Under the pieces are notes generated by a model, which had not been told where the DNA came from, did not search any database, and worked only from the letters and a program-made list of their open reading frames with translations. A DNA stretch of 64,000 bases from Turbatrix aceti (Eukaryota > Nematoda > Chromadorea > Rhabditida > Panagrolaimidae), in the NCBI GenBank assembly GCA_963969345.1, contig OZ017768.1:3868718-3932717 (forward strand). Direction: 5' to 3'. How positions within the stretch are numbered: position 1 is the stretch's first letter; each line of letters opens with the position of its first letter. This document shows, in pieces, positions 1-11,900 of this stretch. A program made the position numbers and the translations under genes.

Positions 1-1
1 G

Positions 2-3000
2 AAAAACGCCCCAATTCGCATCATTTTTGGTACTAAGAATGCCACGCACGGAACCTTGGAACTGGAAAACGATATACACGGTACGGATACGAACGAGAAT
101 GGAAAGCCAAAAATTGGTCAACTTAACATGCTCTCCATCAACATTCCAACGGACGACGTACCTCAGTTCACTGGAGATCCGGCTCAAGTATTCACACAAT
201 GGCTACGACAACTCGAACTACAAATAACAAAGTACCCTTTCGACCTCAACGAAAAGAGACGTCTAGCCCACCTGGTATCAAAGCTCAAAGGAACGGCACT
301 CATGGCATACGATTCTTTCCCCAGGCACATTAGAAACAACTACAATGATACTGTGGAAGCACTGCACCGCCGATTCCCCAGCGACCAGGCAAAGAAGAAC
401 GCCACAGAAGCCTTTGCCAACTGCTACCAGAACAAAGGAGAAAAGGTACACCAGTACTTTGAACGTCTGGCCACTCTTATCTACACTATGATGGAAGGAG
501 AACGAGCTGACGTAATCGAGAATGTCCTACTTCGTGAAACAATCAACAGAATGAGACCAAACCTTCGTGCATACGTTCGCGACAAAGATCCGGAGACAGC
601 TGAAAAAGCCCTCACATTAGCACAGCGACAAGAACAGCTTAATGAAGAACGTGCCCGCGCAAGCTCACCGGACAAAGATGTGACAAACATGGCAAAAGCT
701 TTAACAATCTCGTCAAAGAATCAACAGAAATGCTACAAATGTCAAAAACCTGGACATTTTGCTAGCGAATGCCGCACACTAACTTGCCAATACTGCCACA
801 AACCTGGACACACAGAGAATAGCTGTTGGGCAAAGAACAAGAGTCGAAATCACTTTCAACGATTCCGTAACTCACACTACAACCGCAAGTCGTCCCCATA
901 CCAACGAAGCTCAGGAAACTCAAACTTTTCCCGAAGGAACTTCAACCGTAATCGATCACCGTCACCTGGAAACAACCGCGGATATGGACGCAACGATCGG
1001 AGAAGTCATAGCACTACCCCAGAACGCAAAACAACTGTTAGGTTTGCGAATGCTAATCCAATCTACGCAGCAATGAATACGATATTGCCAATCAACACCA
1101 CAACTCCAGGCAAAAAGTCAGGCTTAGCGACAAACCTCCTGATGACTTTGAGCATAATAGCAATCTTCACCACTCCAATTACCGCTCTTACACAAACGGA
1201 TGACGTACTGTTCTGTACAGCAAATGCACCTACTTCGTACTGGACGCTTCCAAACAAACCACCCTGTCAAACGCCTGAATTTCGTCCTCTGGATGCTGTA
1301 GTAGAAACGACATGGGATGTCCACAGGCCAAACACTATTGAATACCAAACAACAGCCCATCACTGCCAATGCCGACGTACAACCCAAACTCACAAACAAA
1401 GCTTCTTTGGAGACCACATCTACTCCGAACCAATTATCGTACCAGTCCCCACAACCGTAGCAGAATGCAAAAGAATGGCAAACGTACAGCTATCAGACCA
1501 TGGCAGTCTCCTAAACCAAACAGAATTCTATGGAACAAACAACACGTTGAAATTCCCAGAGCACTGGTTCCCACGTTACATGATCAGTGACACTGATTCA
1601 GTCACCAACTGCTACCATAGTACAACAAACATCTACACACGACACGGAACCGAAGAAGTAACGAAAGCAATCCCATCAACAATACCCTGCTTCTATAGAC
1701 ATGGCTCATGCCAATTAGATGATCAAGGAGTCTTAATCTGGTCACCAGACCAGACACACCAATGCAAGTACATCAAAATGAGAAAAATGGAAGGTTCTTT
1801 TGGAGGCAACATTTTTATCGCAGAGAACAAACAATTTGCTCTGTCTTTTCACCCTGAAAACGAGCATGCCAGAACTAACGACTGCAACGCCACCTTTCTT
1901 TTGTCAGATCAAGGATACGCCGTACCAATCAAAACGTGGAACTCAACAATAAGTAAACGCGATCTAAAAATTACCCAGAAACCGCGAATCAAACGGCAAA
2001 CCGGAATCGTCCTTACCGAGCAATTCGCAGCTCAACTAACGGCACTGCAAAGAAATACCGACGCCACGGCTAAACAATTTTTTACCGCATCGGTACGACA
2101 CGTCTGCTCAGCACTGGAAGCCATCGCCGAAGCAACTGTCGCACTAGCTGCAGCCAATCCAACACTCTTAGCTCGAGAACTACTAAATCAAACATCAATT
2201 AAGGCAAAGTTGATTACAGCAACGACGTTGGAAGTTAAGGCATGCAACGAAATTCCGTTCGAAACAATAACATTCCTACCTCAAAAGCAATGTTACGACA
2301 GACTACCCGTAGAATTTATTTACCACCACCATAAGCTACAAGCTTTTCTTGACCCTATCTCCCGCATATTGGAGCCGACAGCAAAAGAAACAACTTGCTC
2401 AGAATCGCCTTACATCTTCATTGACCGAAGTAACGGACAACTTCAACGCTACGACCAAACAACAGGCCATATTGAGTTCGTTCACAAACTCATTGAAATC
2501 GGCAGATTCCGAACCATCGATTTCCCTGAAATCAACATTGGAGACAAACATCAAATCTATACGAATCTGGTATTAACCAATCTTTCGGAAATCTTTTCAT
2601 TCCGACGCTTCGAGAAAGACATTTCAAACCACTTGAACGTCCAAGAAATGATCGAAACATACGAAAACTCGCTCGACAATGGACTATCACTACAAACAAA
2701 TCAGCCATACCAAACCATCAAAGAAAAGAAAGCAATGCTTTTTGCCGAATCGCTGGTAGCGAACGGCCTTTTCGGATTTCTTACTGGAGGAATTTTTGCA
2801 CCGTCTCAAATATGGATTTTCGCATGTTGCACTTACGTCACCGCAGCAGCAATCGCCAAAATTATCTTGCCTGCCTTGGTACAAGAAATAATGCGCTACA
2901 CCAACCTCCCTTTTCTGACTAACCGAGTAGCAAACAACGTACGACAATGGAGCAGACAACGCAATGAAAGACGTCAAGAACAAGAAAGACAACGACAAGC

Positions 3001-6000
3001 AACAGCAGCACTTCCTCTGCAGAATTTAATACCTGTCAGAACATTTGGAAATCAAATCTGTGCCACCACAAAGGCTCACGTTGATGGCTACTTAAACGGA
3101 ATACCTGCAAGAATGCTAATCGACACTGGGGCCGTATTCTCAGTCATTCATAAAACTTTCACTGAGCGCCATCAAATCAAAACAAAACCAGCTGAAGAAG
3201 AAATCAAGCTCGTTGGAATCAACAACACTCCCATAGTATGCAAACACGTTGCACCGATCACAATCACCCTTCAAGGAAGAAAGATTCAAAGCAACCCTAT
3301 CGTGATCGAAGAAGACCATTTCGCACACTGCTACGACATTTTATTGGGAGAAGATATTCTCGACCCCAACGGCTTCGTCATCGACTACACCAATAAGACA
3401 TGCCACATAGGCAAAGCAAGTGTAGCAATGGCAGACGCTTACGCATCAGTGAAAACAACCCAGGAACAAGATGAAAGCATCATAACTCTACCAAAAACAG
3501 ATCTACCTGCAGAAAACGTCAACGAACTTGTGGATCTCATCGAGCAATATTCAAAACTATTCAGCAGAAACGACAAAGATCTAGGCAAATGTATTATTAC
3601 TGCCCCGAAAATGAGCGTAAGCAGTGACAAACCAATTACGACTCAACCGTATCGTATACCAGAGACAGTAAAACCAGCAGTTGACACATTCATCAAAGAA
3701 ATGCTGGAGACCGGCGTACTAATCGAATCCACAACTCCCTGGGTATCAGGAATTGTGGTCGTGCCCAAGAAGAACGGCAAACTACGACCCTGCGTGGATT
3801 TTCGCCGACTGAATAATGTCACAGAAATGGACCCATACCCATTACCAAGAATTGAATCACTCTTGAACAAAACTTCAGGATGCAATTGGTATAGCACATT
3901 AGACATGAAGTCCGGTTTCCTTCAAATACCACTTGACGAGGAAACAAGCCGACACTGCGGAATTATCACAGAATCAGGAATATATCAATTCACTACCATG
4001 CCATTCGGATTGAAAAACGCTCCTGCTATCTTCTGCCGAGTTATGTCAACAGTATTACAAAACCTGGAAGACTTCGCTTTGGCATACATGGACGATATTA
4101 TTGTCTTTACACGCAGCCCAAATCCCGAAGAACATCTAAAAGCCTTGAAGCTGGTATTCCAACGCCTGAAAGACTATGGACTCAAAATTCACGCCGAAAA
4201 ATGCTCTTTAGCCAATCGCAGTGTCACATATGTGGGCCACCGCATCGACATGGATGGAATAAGCCCATCCGATGCCCACCTTAATTCCATACGGAAGTAC
4301 CCTGCACCCACAACAGTCACAGAAATCAAAAGATTTCTCGGCCTAGCCAACTTCTTTAGGAAATTCATTCCTCACTTCGCAGCTATTGCCAGACCTCTTA
4401 CAGAACTCACACGCAAAAACGTGCCATTCCAATGGGAAGAAGCTCAACAAATCGCTTTCAAAACTCTCGTGGAAGAACTCACCAAACCTCCAATCTTAGT
4501 AGCACCTGACTACACTCGTGAATTCATCGTTCACACAGATGCCAGTTTAACTGGACTCGCTGGAACAATCCTACAGAAGAATGATGATGAATTAACTCAT
4601 GCCGTTGCCTATTTCTCTCGACAACTGACATCAGCAGAGAAGAATTACTCTACAACAGAACTGGAATTACTGGCACTAATCGCAATATTAGAACATCTAC
4701 GACACATCTTGTACGGTACAAAAATTATCTGGAATACCGATCACAACCCACTAACTCACCTCAATGATACACCATCAAAATCAACAAGACTCAATAGATG
4801 GCTCATGCAACTACAAGATTTTAACATCACCTCTTGCTACCTGAAAGGGCCAGACAACGTCTTAGCCGATGCCCTTTCCCGAGCAATTTCGCCAACACTG
4901 GTCAATACATCATACTTTGGAATGGAACCCGAAGCCGAAGAAGAACAAGGAGAACAAGAAGAACTACAAGCAGAAAACAACAAAACAGATGATGCAGCAA
5001 ACAACGAAGACACCGATAAGAATGCAACACATGTCAATCAACTCAGTGACGAAAGCATCAAAACCGCCCTGGCTGCTCTTTCTGAAGGATGGAAGGGTCC
5101 CTTTGGACCTGAAGTGCAACAATACTTTACCATCAGAAATTCCTTGCACGCAGTAAATGGCATACTGTACAAAGACGACAGACTCGTCATCCCTAAAGCA
5201 GACAGACCTAAGGTCGGGGCTATGCTTCACCGCTCGCACCAAGGAATGGCTAGAACCAAAGCCCTAGCCAGGCGTTACTTTTGGTGGCCAGGCCTCAGCA
5301 AAGACATCGAAAATCTCTGTGCGACGTGCACCGTATGCAACAAATATGCACCAGAAATTCCAAAACGACCAATTACACCTTGGAGAAAAGCAACTGAACC
5401 CATGGAAAGAGTTCACATCGATTTTGCTGGACCCATCTTTGATGCAACTTGGTTAGTTGTAGTGGACGCTTACTCTCGTTTCCCATTTGTATTCCCGATG
5501 AAGAAAACAAGAGCCACAGATTGCATTGAGGTGCTTGACAATATTTTCTGTCATTTTGGATACCCAAAATATCTGGTATCTGATAATGGCCGTCAATTTA
5601 CGGCCGAAGAATTCAACTCCCACATGCAACAATGTGGTACTCACACAATGAAGTCACCTCCATACCATCCTGAATCAAATGGACTCGCGGAAAAATTTGT
5701 GCAGACCTTTAAGAAAACTGTCAAAAAGATCTTGGAAGAAAATCCAGACACAAAGCCCTCCGAAGCAACGAAAATCTGGCTAGCAGATTATCGCAACACA
5801 CCTCTTCCTACAATGGGACAATCACCTAGCGAGCTTATGTTTTCGCGACTGCTTACACACTCTTTGAATACATTCACACCACCACAGGTCAACCAGGGCG
5901 CGCAGCAGGCGCCCTCCCATGCAAACAATGGGACTTTCTCAACTGGCGACCTAGTTTGGCGACGATCAACTCTTGAAAACTGCTGGCACGCGGCAATTGT

Positions 6001-6316
6001 CACAAATACAAAAGGACAAGCTATTTATGAAGTCCAAGACGAAAAGAACGGTAAATTACACCGAGCTCATCACGACGACCTCAAACAAAGGAAATCCACT
6101 AATCCCATTCAAACAAACAAGTTTAACCTCAAAACAGCTGAGAATGATGGGCCGCCGGACCCCCTGAGGTTCACCAGTTTGACCCTCACGGGGGCCCTGC
6201 AGTTGTTCGCTCCGGACTGGAGACTTCTGCAGGCGGACAAGAACATCCACGCCGATGCGCGCGCCCCGTTGCGCATCCTGGCGTGCGCCTGCCCGTACGG
6301 CTACTTCGACGACTGA
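2..6316 (+). CDS. Gag-Env-like-Pol polyprotein of LTR retrotransposon (5' partial)
   Basis: Domains in order (numbering from base 56): gag capsid-like region about 20-200; two CCHC zinc knuckles about 224-260; basic Arg/Ser/Asn-rich tail; hydrophobic signal-like segment about 360-375; Cys-rich, N-glycosylatable ectodomain with an RIKR furin-type site about 643-646; hydrophobic membrane segments about 905-945; aspartic protease with LIDTGA about 1022; reverse transcriptase with YMDD about 1345; RNase H with TDAS and DHNP; integrase with an H-H-C-C zinc finger and a D-D-E core (HIDF, VSDNGRQF, HPESNG). The last about 60 residues come from visibly GC-richer DNA. Enveloped Ty3/gypsy elements normally carry env after pol as a separate or spliced ORF; here it lies in frame between gag and protease. 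The glycoprotein class is not identified; a class III (chuvirus/gB-like) or baculovirus-F-like fusogen are both possible. No in-frame ATG precedes the gag similarity within the window (first ATG at 128), so the start lies upstream. Confidence 0.9.
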   Translation, partial: KNAPIRIIFGTKNATHGTLELENDIHGTDTNENGKPKIGQLNMLSINIPTDDVPQFTGDPAQVFTQWLRQLELQITKYPFDLNEKRRLAHLVSKLKGTALMAYDSFPRHIRNNYNDTVEALHRRFPSDQAKKNATEAFANCYQNKGEKVHQYFERLATLIYTMMEGERADVIENVLLRETINRMRPNLRAYVRDKDPETAEKALTLAQRQEQLNEERARASSPDKDVTNMAKALTISSKNQQKCYKCQKPGHFASECRTLTCQYCHKPGHTENSCWAKNKSRNHFQRFRNSHYNRKSSPYQRSSGNSNFSRRNFNRNRSPSPGNNRGYGRNDRRSHSTTPERKTTVRFANANPIYAAMNTILPINTTTPGKKSGLATNLLMTLSIIAIFTTPITALTQTDDVLFCTANAPTSYWTLPNKPPCQTPEFRPLDAVVETTWDVHRPNTIEYQTTAHHCQCRRTTQTHKQSFFGDHIYSEPIIVPVPTTVAECKRMANVQLSDHGSLLNQTEFYGTNNTLKFPEHWFPRYMISDTDSVTNCYHSTTNIYTRHGTEEVTKAIPSTIPCFYRHGSCQLDDQGVLIWSPDQTHQCKYIKMRKMEGSFGGNIFIAENKQFALSFHPENEHARTNDCNATFLLSDQGYAVPIKTWNSTISKRDLKITQKPRIKRQTGIVLTEQFAAQLTALQRNTDATAKQFFTASVRHVCSALEAIAEATVALAAANPTLLARELLNQTSIKAKLITATTLEVKACNEIPFETITFLPQKQCYDRLPVEFIYHHHKLQAFLDPISRILEPTAKETTCSESPYIFIDRSNGQLQRYDQTTGHIEFVHKLIEIGRFRTIDFPEINIGDKHQIYTNLVLTNLSEIFSFRRFEKDISNHLNVQEMIETYENSLDNGLSLQTNQPYQTIKEKKAMLFAESLVANGLFGFLTGGIFAPSQIWIFACCTYVTAAAIAKIILPALVQEIMRYTNLPFLTNRVANNVRQWSRQRNERRQEQERQRQATAALPLQNLIPVRTFGNQICATTKAHVDGYLNGIPARMLIDTGAVFSVIHKTFTERHQIKTKPAEEEIKLVGINNTPIVCKHVAPITITLQGRKIQSNPIVIEEDHFAHCYDILLGEDILDPNGFVIDYTNKTCHIGKASVAMADAYASVKTTQEQDESIITLPKTDLPAENVNELVDLIEQYSKLFSRNDKDLGKCIITAPKMSVSSDKPITTQPYRIPETVKPAVDTFIKEMLETGVLIESTTPWVSGIVVVPKKNGKLRPCVDFRRLNNVTEMDPYPLPRIESLLNKTSGCNWYSTLDMKSGFLQIPLDEETSRHCGIITESGIYQFTTMPFGLKNAPAIFCRVMSTVLQNLEDFALAYMDDIIVFTRSPNPEEHLKALKLVFQRLKDYGLKIHAEKCSLANRSVTYVGHRIDMDGISPSDAHLNSIRKYPAPTTVTEIKRFLGLANFFRKFIPHFAAIARPLTELTRKNVPFQWEEAQQIAFKTLVEELTKPPILVAPDYTREFIVHTDASLTGLAGTILQKNDDELTHAVAYFSRQLTSAEKNYSTTELELLALIAILEHLRHILYGTKIIWNTDHNPLTHLNDTPSKSTRLNRWLMQLQDFNITSCYLKGPDNVLADALSRAISPTLVNTSYFGMEPEAEEEQGEQEELQAENNKTDDAANNEDTDKNATHVNQLSDESIKTALAALSEGWKGPFGPEVQQYFTIRNSLHAVNGILYKDDRLVIPKADRPKVGAMLHRSHQGMARTKALARRYFWWPGLSKDIENLCATCTVCNKYAPEIPKRPITPWRKATEPMERVHIDFAGPIFDATWLVVVDAYSRFPFVFPMKKTRATDCIEVLDNIFCHFGYPKYLVSDNGRQFTAEEFNSHMQQCGTHTMKSPPYHPESNGLAEKFVQTFKKTVKKILEENPDTKPSEATKIWLADYRNTPLPTMGQSPSELMFSRLLTHSLNTFTPPQVNQGAQQAPSHANNGTFSTGDLVWRRSTLENCWHAAIVTNTKGQAIYEVQDEKNGKLHRAHHDDLKQRKSTNPIQTNKFNLKTAENDGPPDPLRFTSLTLTGALQLFAPDWRLLQADKNIHADARAPLRILACACPYGYFDD

Positions 6317-6483
6317 GCCGAGCCCGTCACCCCTAATTTTGTTTGTTCTAATTTTGGTTCTAATTTTGTTTGTTTCTCTGATTCTAATTGTTTCCTTCGT
6401 GTTGTTTTAAGTGAACCCCTTTAAGGTTTCCGATTCGGTCCAAGCTTCCCCCCCCCCTGGGTCTTTCCCGAAGGAGGAAGGAT

Positions 6484-6950
6484 TGCAGCGTCCTGCGCTG
6501 TGATCTTTCGAAAGACTCTGGGGATACGGTAGCTATTAATCAAAAGACGGGAGTCCGGGTTGACAGCGGGGATCGAGTTGTTGATGACTCATCCCTCGAG
6601 CGCCTGTCAGCTTAAGACCCCTCCCTTTAATCATACCGCGGACCTAGGTTAATTAATTGCCTTGTTTTGGCCTCCGGCTGTTGATCGCATTCTTCTAGAA
6701 GCTTCTCGAAGCTTCTAGCCGCGATCGGCATGCCTAGGCTACCACTAGTCGAAGGCGCCGCCCCCAAGATCGAAGCGTATAAAAGCGCCTCGATCCGGCC
6801 CTTTCGGCAGAGTCTAATTGAAGACTAAACTCCCTAATTTACCTTGTCCCTACTTTGACATTATCGTTTGTTCGTATTATTATTTCAATAAAGTTGTTGC
6901 GTAGTTTCGTCAGTATCCTTGCAGAGGGAACCGAGTAGAGGGACACATCA
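6484..6950 (+). repeat. 3' LTR of the retrotransposon (boundaries estimated)
   Basis: A purine-rich tract at 6471-6483 could be the polypurine tract and the LTR would then begin with TG at 6484. It contains a TATA box (TATAAAAG, 6778-6785), GC-rich palindromic pieces around 6700-6725 (repeated AAGCTTCT/AGAAGC), and AATAAA at 6887, consistent with U3-R-U5. The right end is placed near 6947-6950 where sequence character changes to AT-rich host DNA. Without the 5' LTR the ends are estimates. Confidence 0.7.
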
Positions 6951-7050
6951 ATATCTAAATAACAAAGTTGTGTTTCATGAGTTTGTATGCATTTATCACT
7001 CCATAGAAAAAAATTTAATTACGAACAATGATGATTATCATAATATTTAG

Positions 7051-8284
7051 TAGTTCCCGATCTCAATGGCAAACTCTGCGACACTGATTACGGACTCGAA
7101 GATTCTCAGTCCGGATACGATTTTGTACCTGGAAATGAAAGCGTTTACGACTACTCGACGGATGAAGAGACGAGTACTCTTCCTGCAACTCCAGAAGAAA
7201 CGTCACCTGAACCTCCAACTACGGTAGAACCCTCTACACTATCTACTCCCTACCTTTCTGCCGAAATTACCACCTTAACTTCCGTCTTGGATGAAGAAGA
7301 GGAAGCAAATTCCAACACATCATCGACCGGTACAAGAAGGTCGCCAGTCCGCCCTGGGAACCCAAACCCGCTGGCAGGTGTTCTCTTCTTAGAAAAATTG
7401 GAAAATGTTTCCGTCGCACAGACAACGACAGTCACAAAACGGAAGAGGGATGTTATCAGAAATATGACGAGCGACTTAAATGGCTTCTTCGATCCGGGAA
7501 ATGATTTGAAAAAGTGGGTCAACTCCACGGGTACTATTAACAGGTGAAAAAATTTTTTACACCTGTTTCAATACAAAAAAATTTTTTGCAGAGCGTACTT
7601 CACGCTGAGCAAGCTGACTTGCAATTTCAACACGGTCTGGATTCTGTGGGCGTTTATGCAGTTGGCGGCGGCCAGCGTCATGTTTTACGGCATCCGGACT
7701 CTTAGGTACTGGCTCTTCATCCCGCACATCACGTTGCGTATTTTAATGATCCTGGCGGTTACCGCAATGTGTTCACTTCTGGTCCTGGCTGTCGTTCTGG
7801 GTCCTACGACGGGGGAGAACAAGACGACATCTTGGCTGCTGGCTGTTCTGGGCTTTCTCCTGAACGTGTACTACGTCTTAGTCCTGGTGAGTGTTCTTCC
7901 AAAGTATATGTAGATGGTCACGAACTTTTTTTTTGTTTTCAGAGAGCTCAGTTCAAGTGCGCGCACTTTGTCAAGCGTTCCAGCGAAACCGGCTTTTCCC
8001 TCTCCAACACCCGGGCCGTGACAGCGGGTAATTCGACGTCAAGCGAGCGCGGATACCACCACCAGCCGACGGCAGCGTCGACGAATGCCAATGTCTTTGG
8101 CGGAACGACAGCCACCGCGACCCCAGTTCCGGCGATTCCCCTCGCGACGTTCAACTACGACGGCGGACAGCAGCGACCTGCCAGCGTGCCGGCTTTTAGC
8201 AACCGCATGACCGATGACACCCCGAGTGCCCCGGCTCTGCCCCCGCTCCGTCACCACTTTGGCATCGGGGGTATCGGAAGGTGA
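7051..8284 (+). CDS. Uncharacterised multi-pass membrane protein (5' incomplete)
   Basis: Exons 7051-7543, 7592-7886 and 7943-8284, with an acceptor before 7051, so at least one 5' exon is missing, probably beyond the upstream LTR element. The first part is acidic and Thr/Ser/Pro-rich with a basic KRKRD stretch, as expected of a hydrophilic lumenal or extracellular domain. Exon 2 encodes about four hydrophobic helices (FNTVWILWAFM, ITLRILMILAV, SWLLAVLGFLL, VYYVLVLVSVL region). The tail is Ser/Thr/Pro/Gly-rich and probably cytoplasmic. The layout resembles small four-pass nematode families (LAPTM/DUF7027-like), but I do not recognise the family. It converges on the channel gene ending at 8934. 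Confidence 0.65.
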
Positions 8285-8933
8285 CGCGTTTGACGTCAAC
8301 TATAATATTTGTTATCGCGTGATACCATTTTTTTGCTTGCTCCGGTTGGTTTTTGAACATAATAAAATGTACAAAAAATAATACTGTGCGTACAGAGTCA
8401 TTATTACGGTTGCAAAGAGCGGGGAGCGGGTTTTTTTGTATTGGTGCCAGCTGGACTTACTTAGAATGACAAATTTACCTTCCCCCGGGGGAAATAATCA
8501 CCTGCCTGTACTACAAATTACATACTATAAGCTTGGTGCTAATTGGCACGATGCGCAAGTAAAAAAAATCTGTAAACATTACCGAGGTGTATAATTTTGA
8601 ATCTTTGGCCTAGGATTGGGTTCAGAAAAAAGTGGGTTTCTCGCTCTGGTTTTAGCACGAAAATTGCAATCTGTGACCGAAACAGCACCAAAATTACGAT
8701 ATTTTTAAACGAAAAACAGAACATGCATATTTTTTCAAAACCACCCCCACTGTTTTATTTTTAGCTCCAGGTGCATTTTTTGTGTATTCATTTTTGCACT
8801 TCGTTTGTCAGAAGACCAACAAACGCGCAATTTCCATCCAACGTAAACAAAAAACTCCCGATTATAGTAACTTTCAATGAAAGTTTTTCATTTATATGTA
8901 CATACTCGAATAATGCCAACGACAACACCGGCA
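8285..8933. other. Intergenic spacer between two converging genes
   Basis: AATAAA at 8361-8366 fits the polyadenylation signal of the upstream membrane-protein gene. The rest is AT-rich with homopolymer runs. I see no further gene. Confidence 0.5.
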
Positions 8934-11900
8934 TCAAGAGTGCCGAGACCCGTGACCGGGCGGTCCTGGTCCATTGGTGCGGTTGCCGATGGACGCACGC
9001 CTTTTTATGGACATGACCCGGGGCGCCGCGTGATCCACGATATCTGAATCAGCCGAAGAACTCGGCTTTGAGAGATCGAGCTCGTTGTTGTGGTTTTCCA
9101 GAAACCGGTTACGGCAATACGCGGTGGAAAGACGGAAGAAGAAGTAAATGAATTCGCCGAGCGTAAGGACACTCGCCCCGAGCCAGAGCCCGGCCTGGCC
9201 GCCAAAGTCGGAGATCATGTTGACGAAAAGGTACGATTGGTGCTCGGTGAGACTTTCGTAGCTCATCTGCTCGTAGTATATCTCGATCATCGCGGCGTTC
9301 GTGCCGTCGTATTCGAAGCAGGTGGCGGCATTTGAGCGTTTTCGCTTGCACGTTTGTCTGAAAGCGCCGGACGCGAGTTTCGCCGACGAGTAAGTCGTTG
9401 TGTAGACCATTCGGGTGCAACGGTGCTTGCATCGGCATCGGTTGTCTTTTATGAACTTGTCGCTTTCCTCGATTAGGCACTCTCCTGCAAAAAAAAGAGT
9501 TTGATTGGTCAAAAATGATGAATCTGAATTTTTCAGGGTCCCGAACAGAAAATTTGTTTTCTGTGTTGCAAATCCCTAAAAACAGAGGATAATTAGCATT
9601 TGTCAGGGATTAGGCCAAACCAAACCGTAGCCTCGCCAGATTTGTCTTAATTCAAATTATCCTCCGACTTTTACCCCCCAATCAAGAAAATTTTGACTCA
9701 CTTGCACTCTCGAGCAGGCTGTCGCATATTGGAGTCTCATTTCTCGGCGTTGGATATCTAGGATCTGCACAGCCGCACGCCTTGATTATCCTGTCCTGGT
9801 AACAGCTTTTGTAGCATCCCTAAAAACATTTTTAACAATAAAATCAAAAATTTTTCCGCGCAAGACCCAACCTCAGGTTCATACTCATAATTACGGTAGA
9901 TGTAATTATACGGCAGTGGCTCATCCGAATTAACACAATTCCCTTCTGGACCAGCGTCTATGCTCTTGACTTTTCTCTAAAATAATATCACATGTTGTAA
10001 CCCAATTTTACCTGCCCAGGTGACTCACCATGGTAAGTCCAAAGGAACTCAGAGCCCCGGTAGGCGCGGAGTACCCAAAAGTGTCGGGAAAAGGCCACTC
10101 CGCCTGGCCGTGGATGGCAAGGCGCACACCGCTGGATTCAGTTGTTGGAAGGTTATCCGACGAATTAATGTACACCATGAGACGGAGACCGTAACTCGGC
10201 CCGGCCCTGGACGAGTATAACAACTTTTCGCGATTAGCGTTGAATGTATAACAATTTCCAAAAGCCGGATCGACGTGAAGCTTGAAATCATTGATGATGT
10301 TGCACTGCTGACCGTTGAACGAGCACATCCGGATGAATTCGTGCTTGCCGTAGGAGAGCGCGATTCGTCGGTGAACAGGTAGGCCAGCCATGGTAAGGAC
10401 GAGTTTTTCCTTGGTCTTGGTCGTGATCGCGACTTCGTCGGTCATGTTTTCGTAGCCGAGTTCTTTGAGCTGGGAGAGGAAATCCGCGCGAAAGGGAGAC
10501 GATTCGTCGGGGATGTCGCTGCCCCGGATTTCCCAGAGTCGTTTTAGGCGACTCGGACGGAGGAGACAGTAATTTTCCTAAAAAGAAACGGGAATTAAAT
10601 TTTTGTTTCAGAAATTTTTTTTCGGGATCAGACATAGTCTAAAAGTCATTTTTAACATTTCCCTATTATTTTCAGATCCCCGTTACGATAAAAAAAAGAA
10701 GAAAGAAACGAAAATGGTCGTCATCTCAAAATCTGGATATCCCTGGGAAAGTCTGACAGCTAATTTTTGCAGTTGATAAATATTCTGGGGTGCAATAAAT
10801 CTCTTAAAAAAAGTATACTCCCCAAGTTGAGTTGAGTTTCAACTGTTTTTTATTTGTATTTACACAATTGTTTCTCCTAAACCCCAAAAAATTTCAACAC
10901 CCACTGGGGATACGAGAATATCCCGACGGCTGGCTGGCCTTTCGTCGGGATATCAAAAACATCATCTTTGGCCATCTTCGACCTCCCAGTCACAGCGGAC
11001 GCGTCTATCATCGCTCCCGCTCCCCCGGGTGTTGTTTCTCTCCCCCCCCCCCCACATTTTTTTTGGGGGGGGGGGGCTCTTAGCCTCGGCTTACTTTGTG
11101 GCAGAGACAGGGCAGCTTGTTGGTGCCATTGGTCTCCGGCAGGTTGCAGTAGCCGATATCGTTGCACTCCGGGCAGAGAGCTTCTGCCCACTGCGAAACG
11201 TGGAAGCAGGGCCACGCCGTGCTGTCCTGGCGATCAAAATTGCAGATGCACAGTGAAGAATTCGCTTTTGGCACTCCGTCCGACTGTACACAATCGCCGG
11301 ATTCAGTGAGCTCAGATTTTGCGCAGTTGCAATCCGACATCACGGGGGTGTACTGTACGTATCTGAACCCCCCGGTCCCGCGACGACTTCGACCCGAGGC
11401 TACTTCGTTGTCCAGTTGCTCGTTTGCGTTGTGGCTGTACGTCACTGCCTGGTGGTAAGCGTCCAACTGGAAAAAAGACAGTTTATGACAGGTGACGTAT
11501 CAAAATAAAAAAAAAACGTGATTTGAAATCGTTAAAAAAATATTCTTAAATAATTTTATAAGCTCACCGTTTCACTGATTTCTGGAACTTTGCGGACCAA
11601 GTGATTTTTGAATGCATTCAGATTACAGATCGTAATCGCCGGAAACGGTGGTTGCTCGAATTTGAGCTAAAAGTCAAATCCGAGATCAGTTGTCAGCTGT
11701 TTCATGAATTTCAAATGCCACTGCGTTTCAATTTTTTTAATCCTGCTAAGTCATAAAAAATTCATGTATGTTATTTATTTGATACGACCGGTCCTGGCAG
11801 GTACCGGTCGAGTCGAGACTCTCGAAAGACTGAAACAAACAAAAATGTTTGACGCAATTATGAAAGTGGCACAGTTGTATGTACGAAGTTCGAGTGCACG

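Larger units (their letters stand above)
1..6950 (+). mobile_element. LTR retrotransposon (Ty3/gypsy-type), 3' part
   Basis: The window opens inside the element: the coding frame is already open at base 2 and no 5' LTR or primer-binding site is seen. One uninterrupted frame ends at 6316. It is followed by a pyrimidine/purine-rich stretch and an LTR-like block with a TATA box and AATAAA. The pol domains run protease, RT, RNase H, integrase, which is the Ty3/gypsy order. No stops or frameshifts interrupt more than 6 kb, so the insertion looks young. It lies directly upstream of an exon at 7051 that begins with a splice acceptor, so it probably sits in an intron or near the 5' end of that gene. 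The target-site duplication cannot be checked because the left end is outside the window. Confidence 0.93.
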
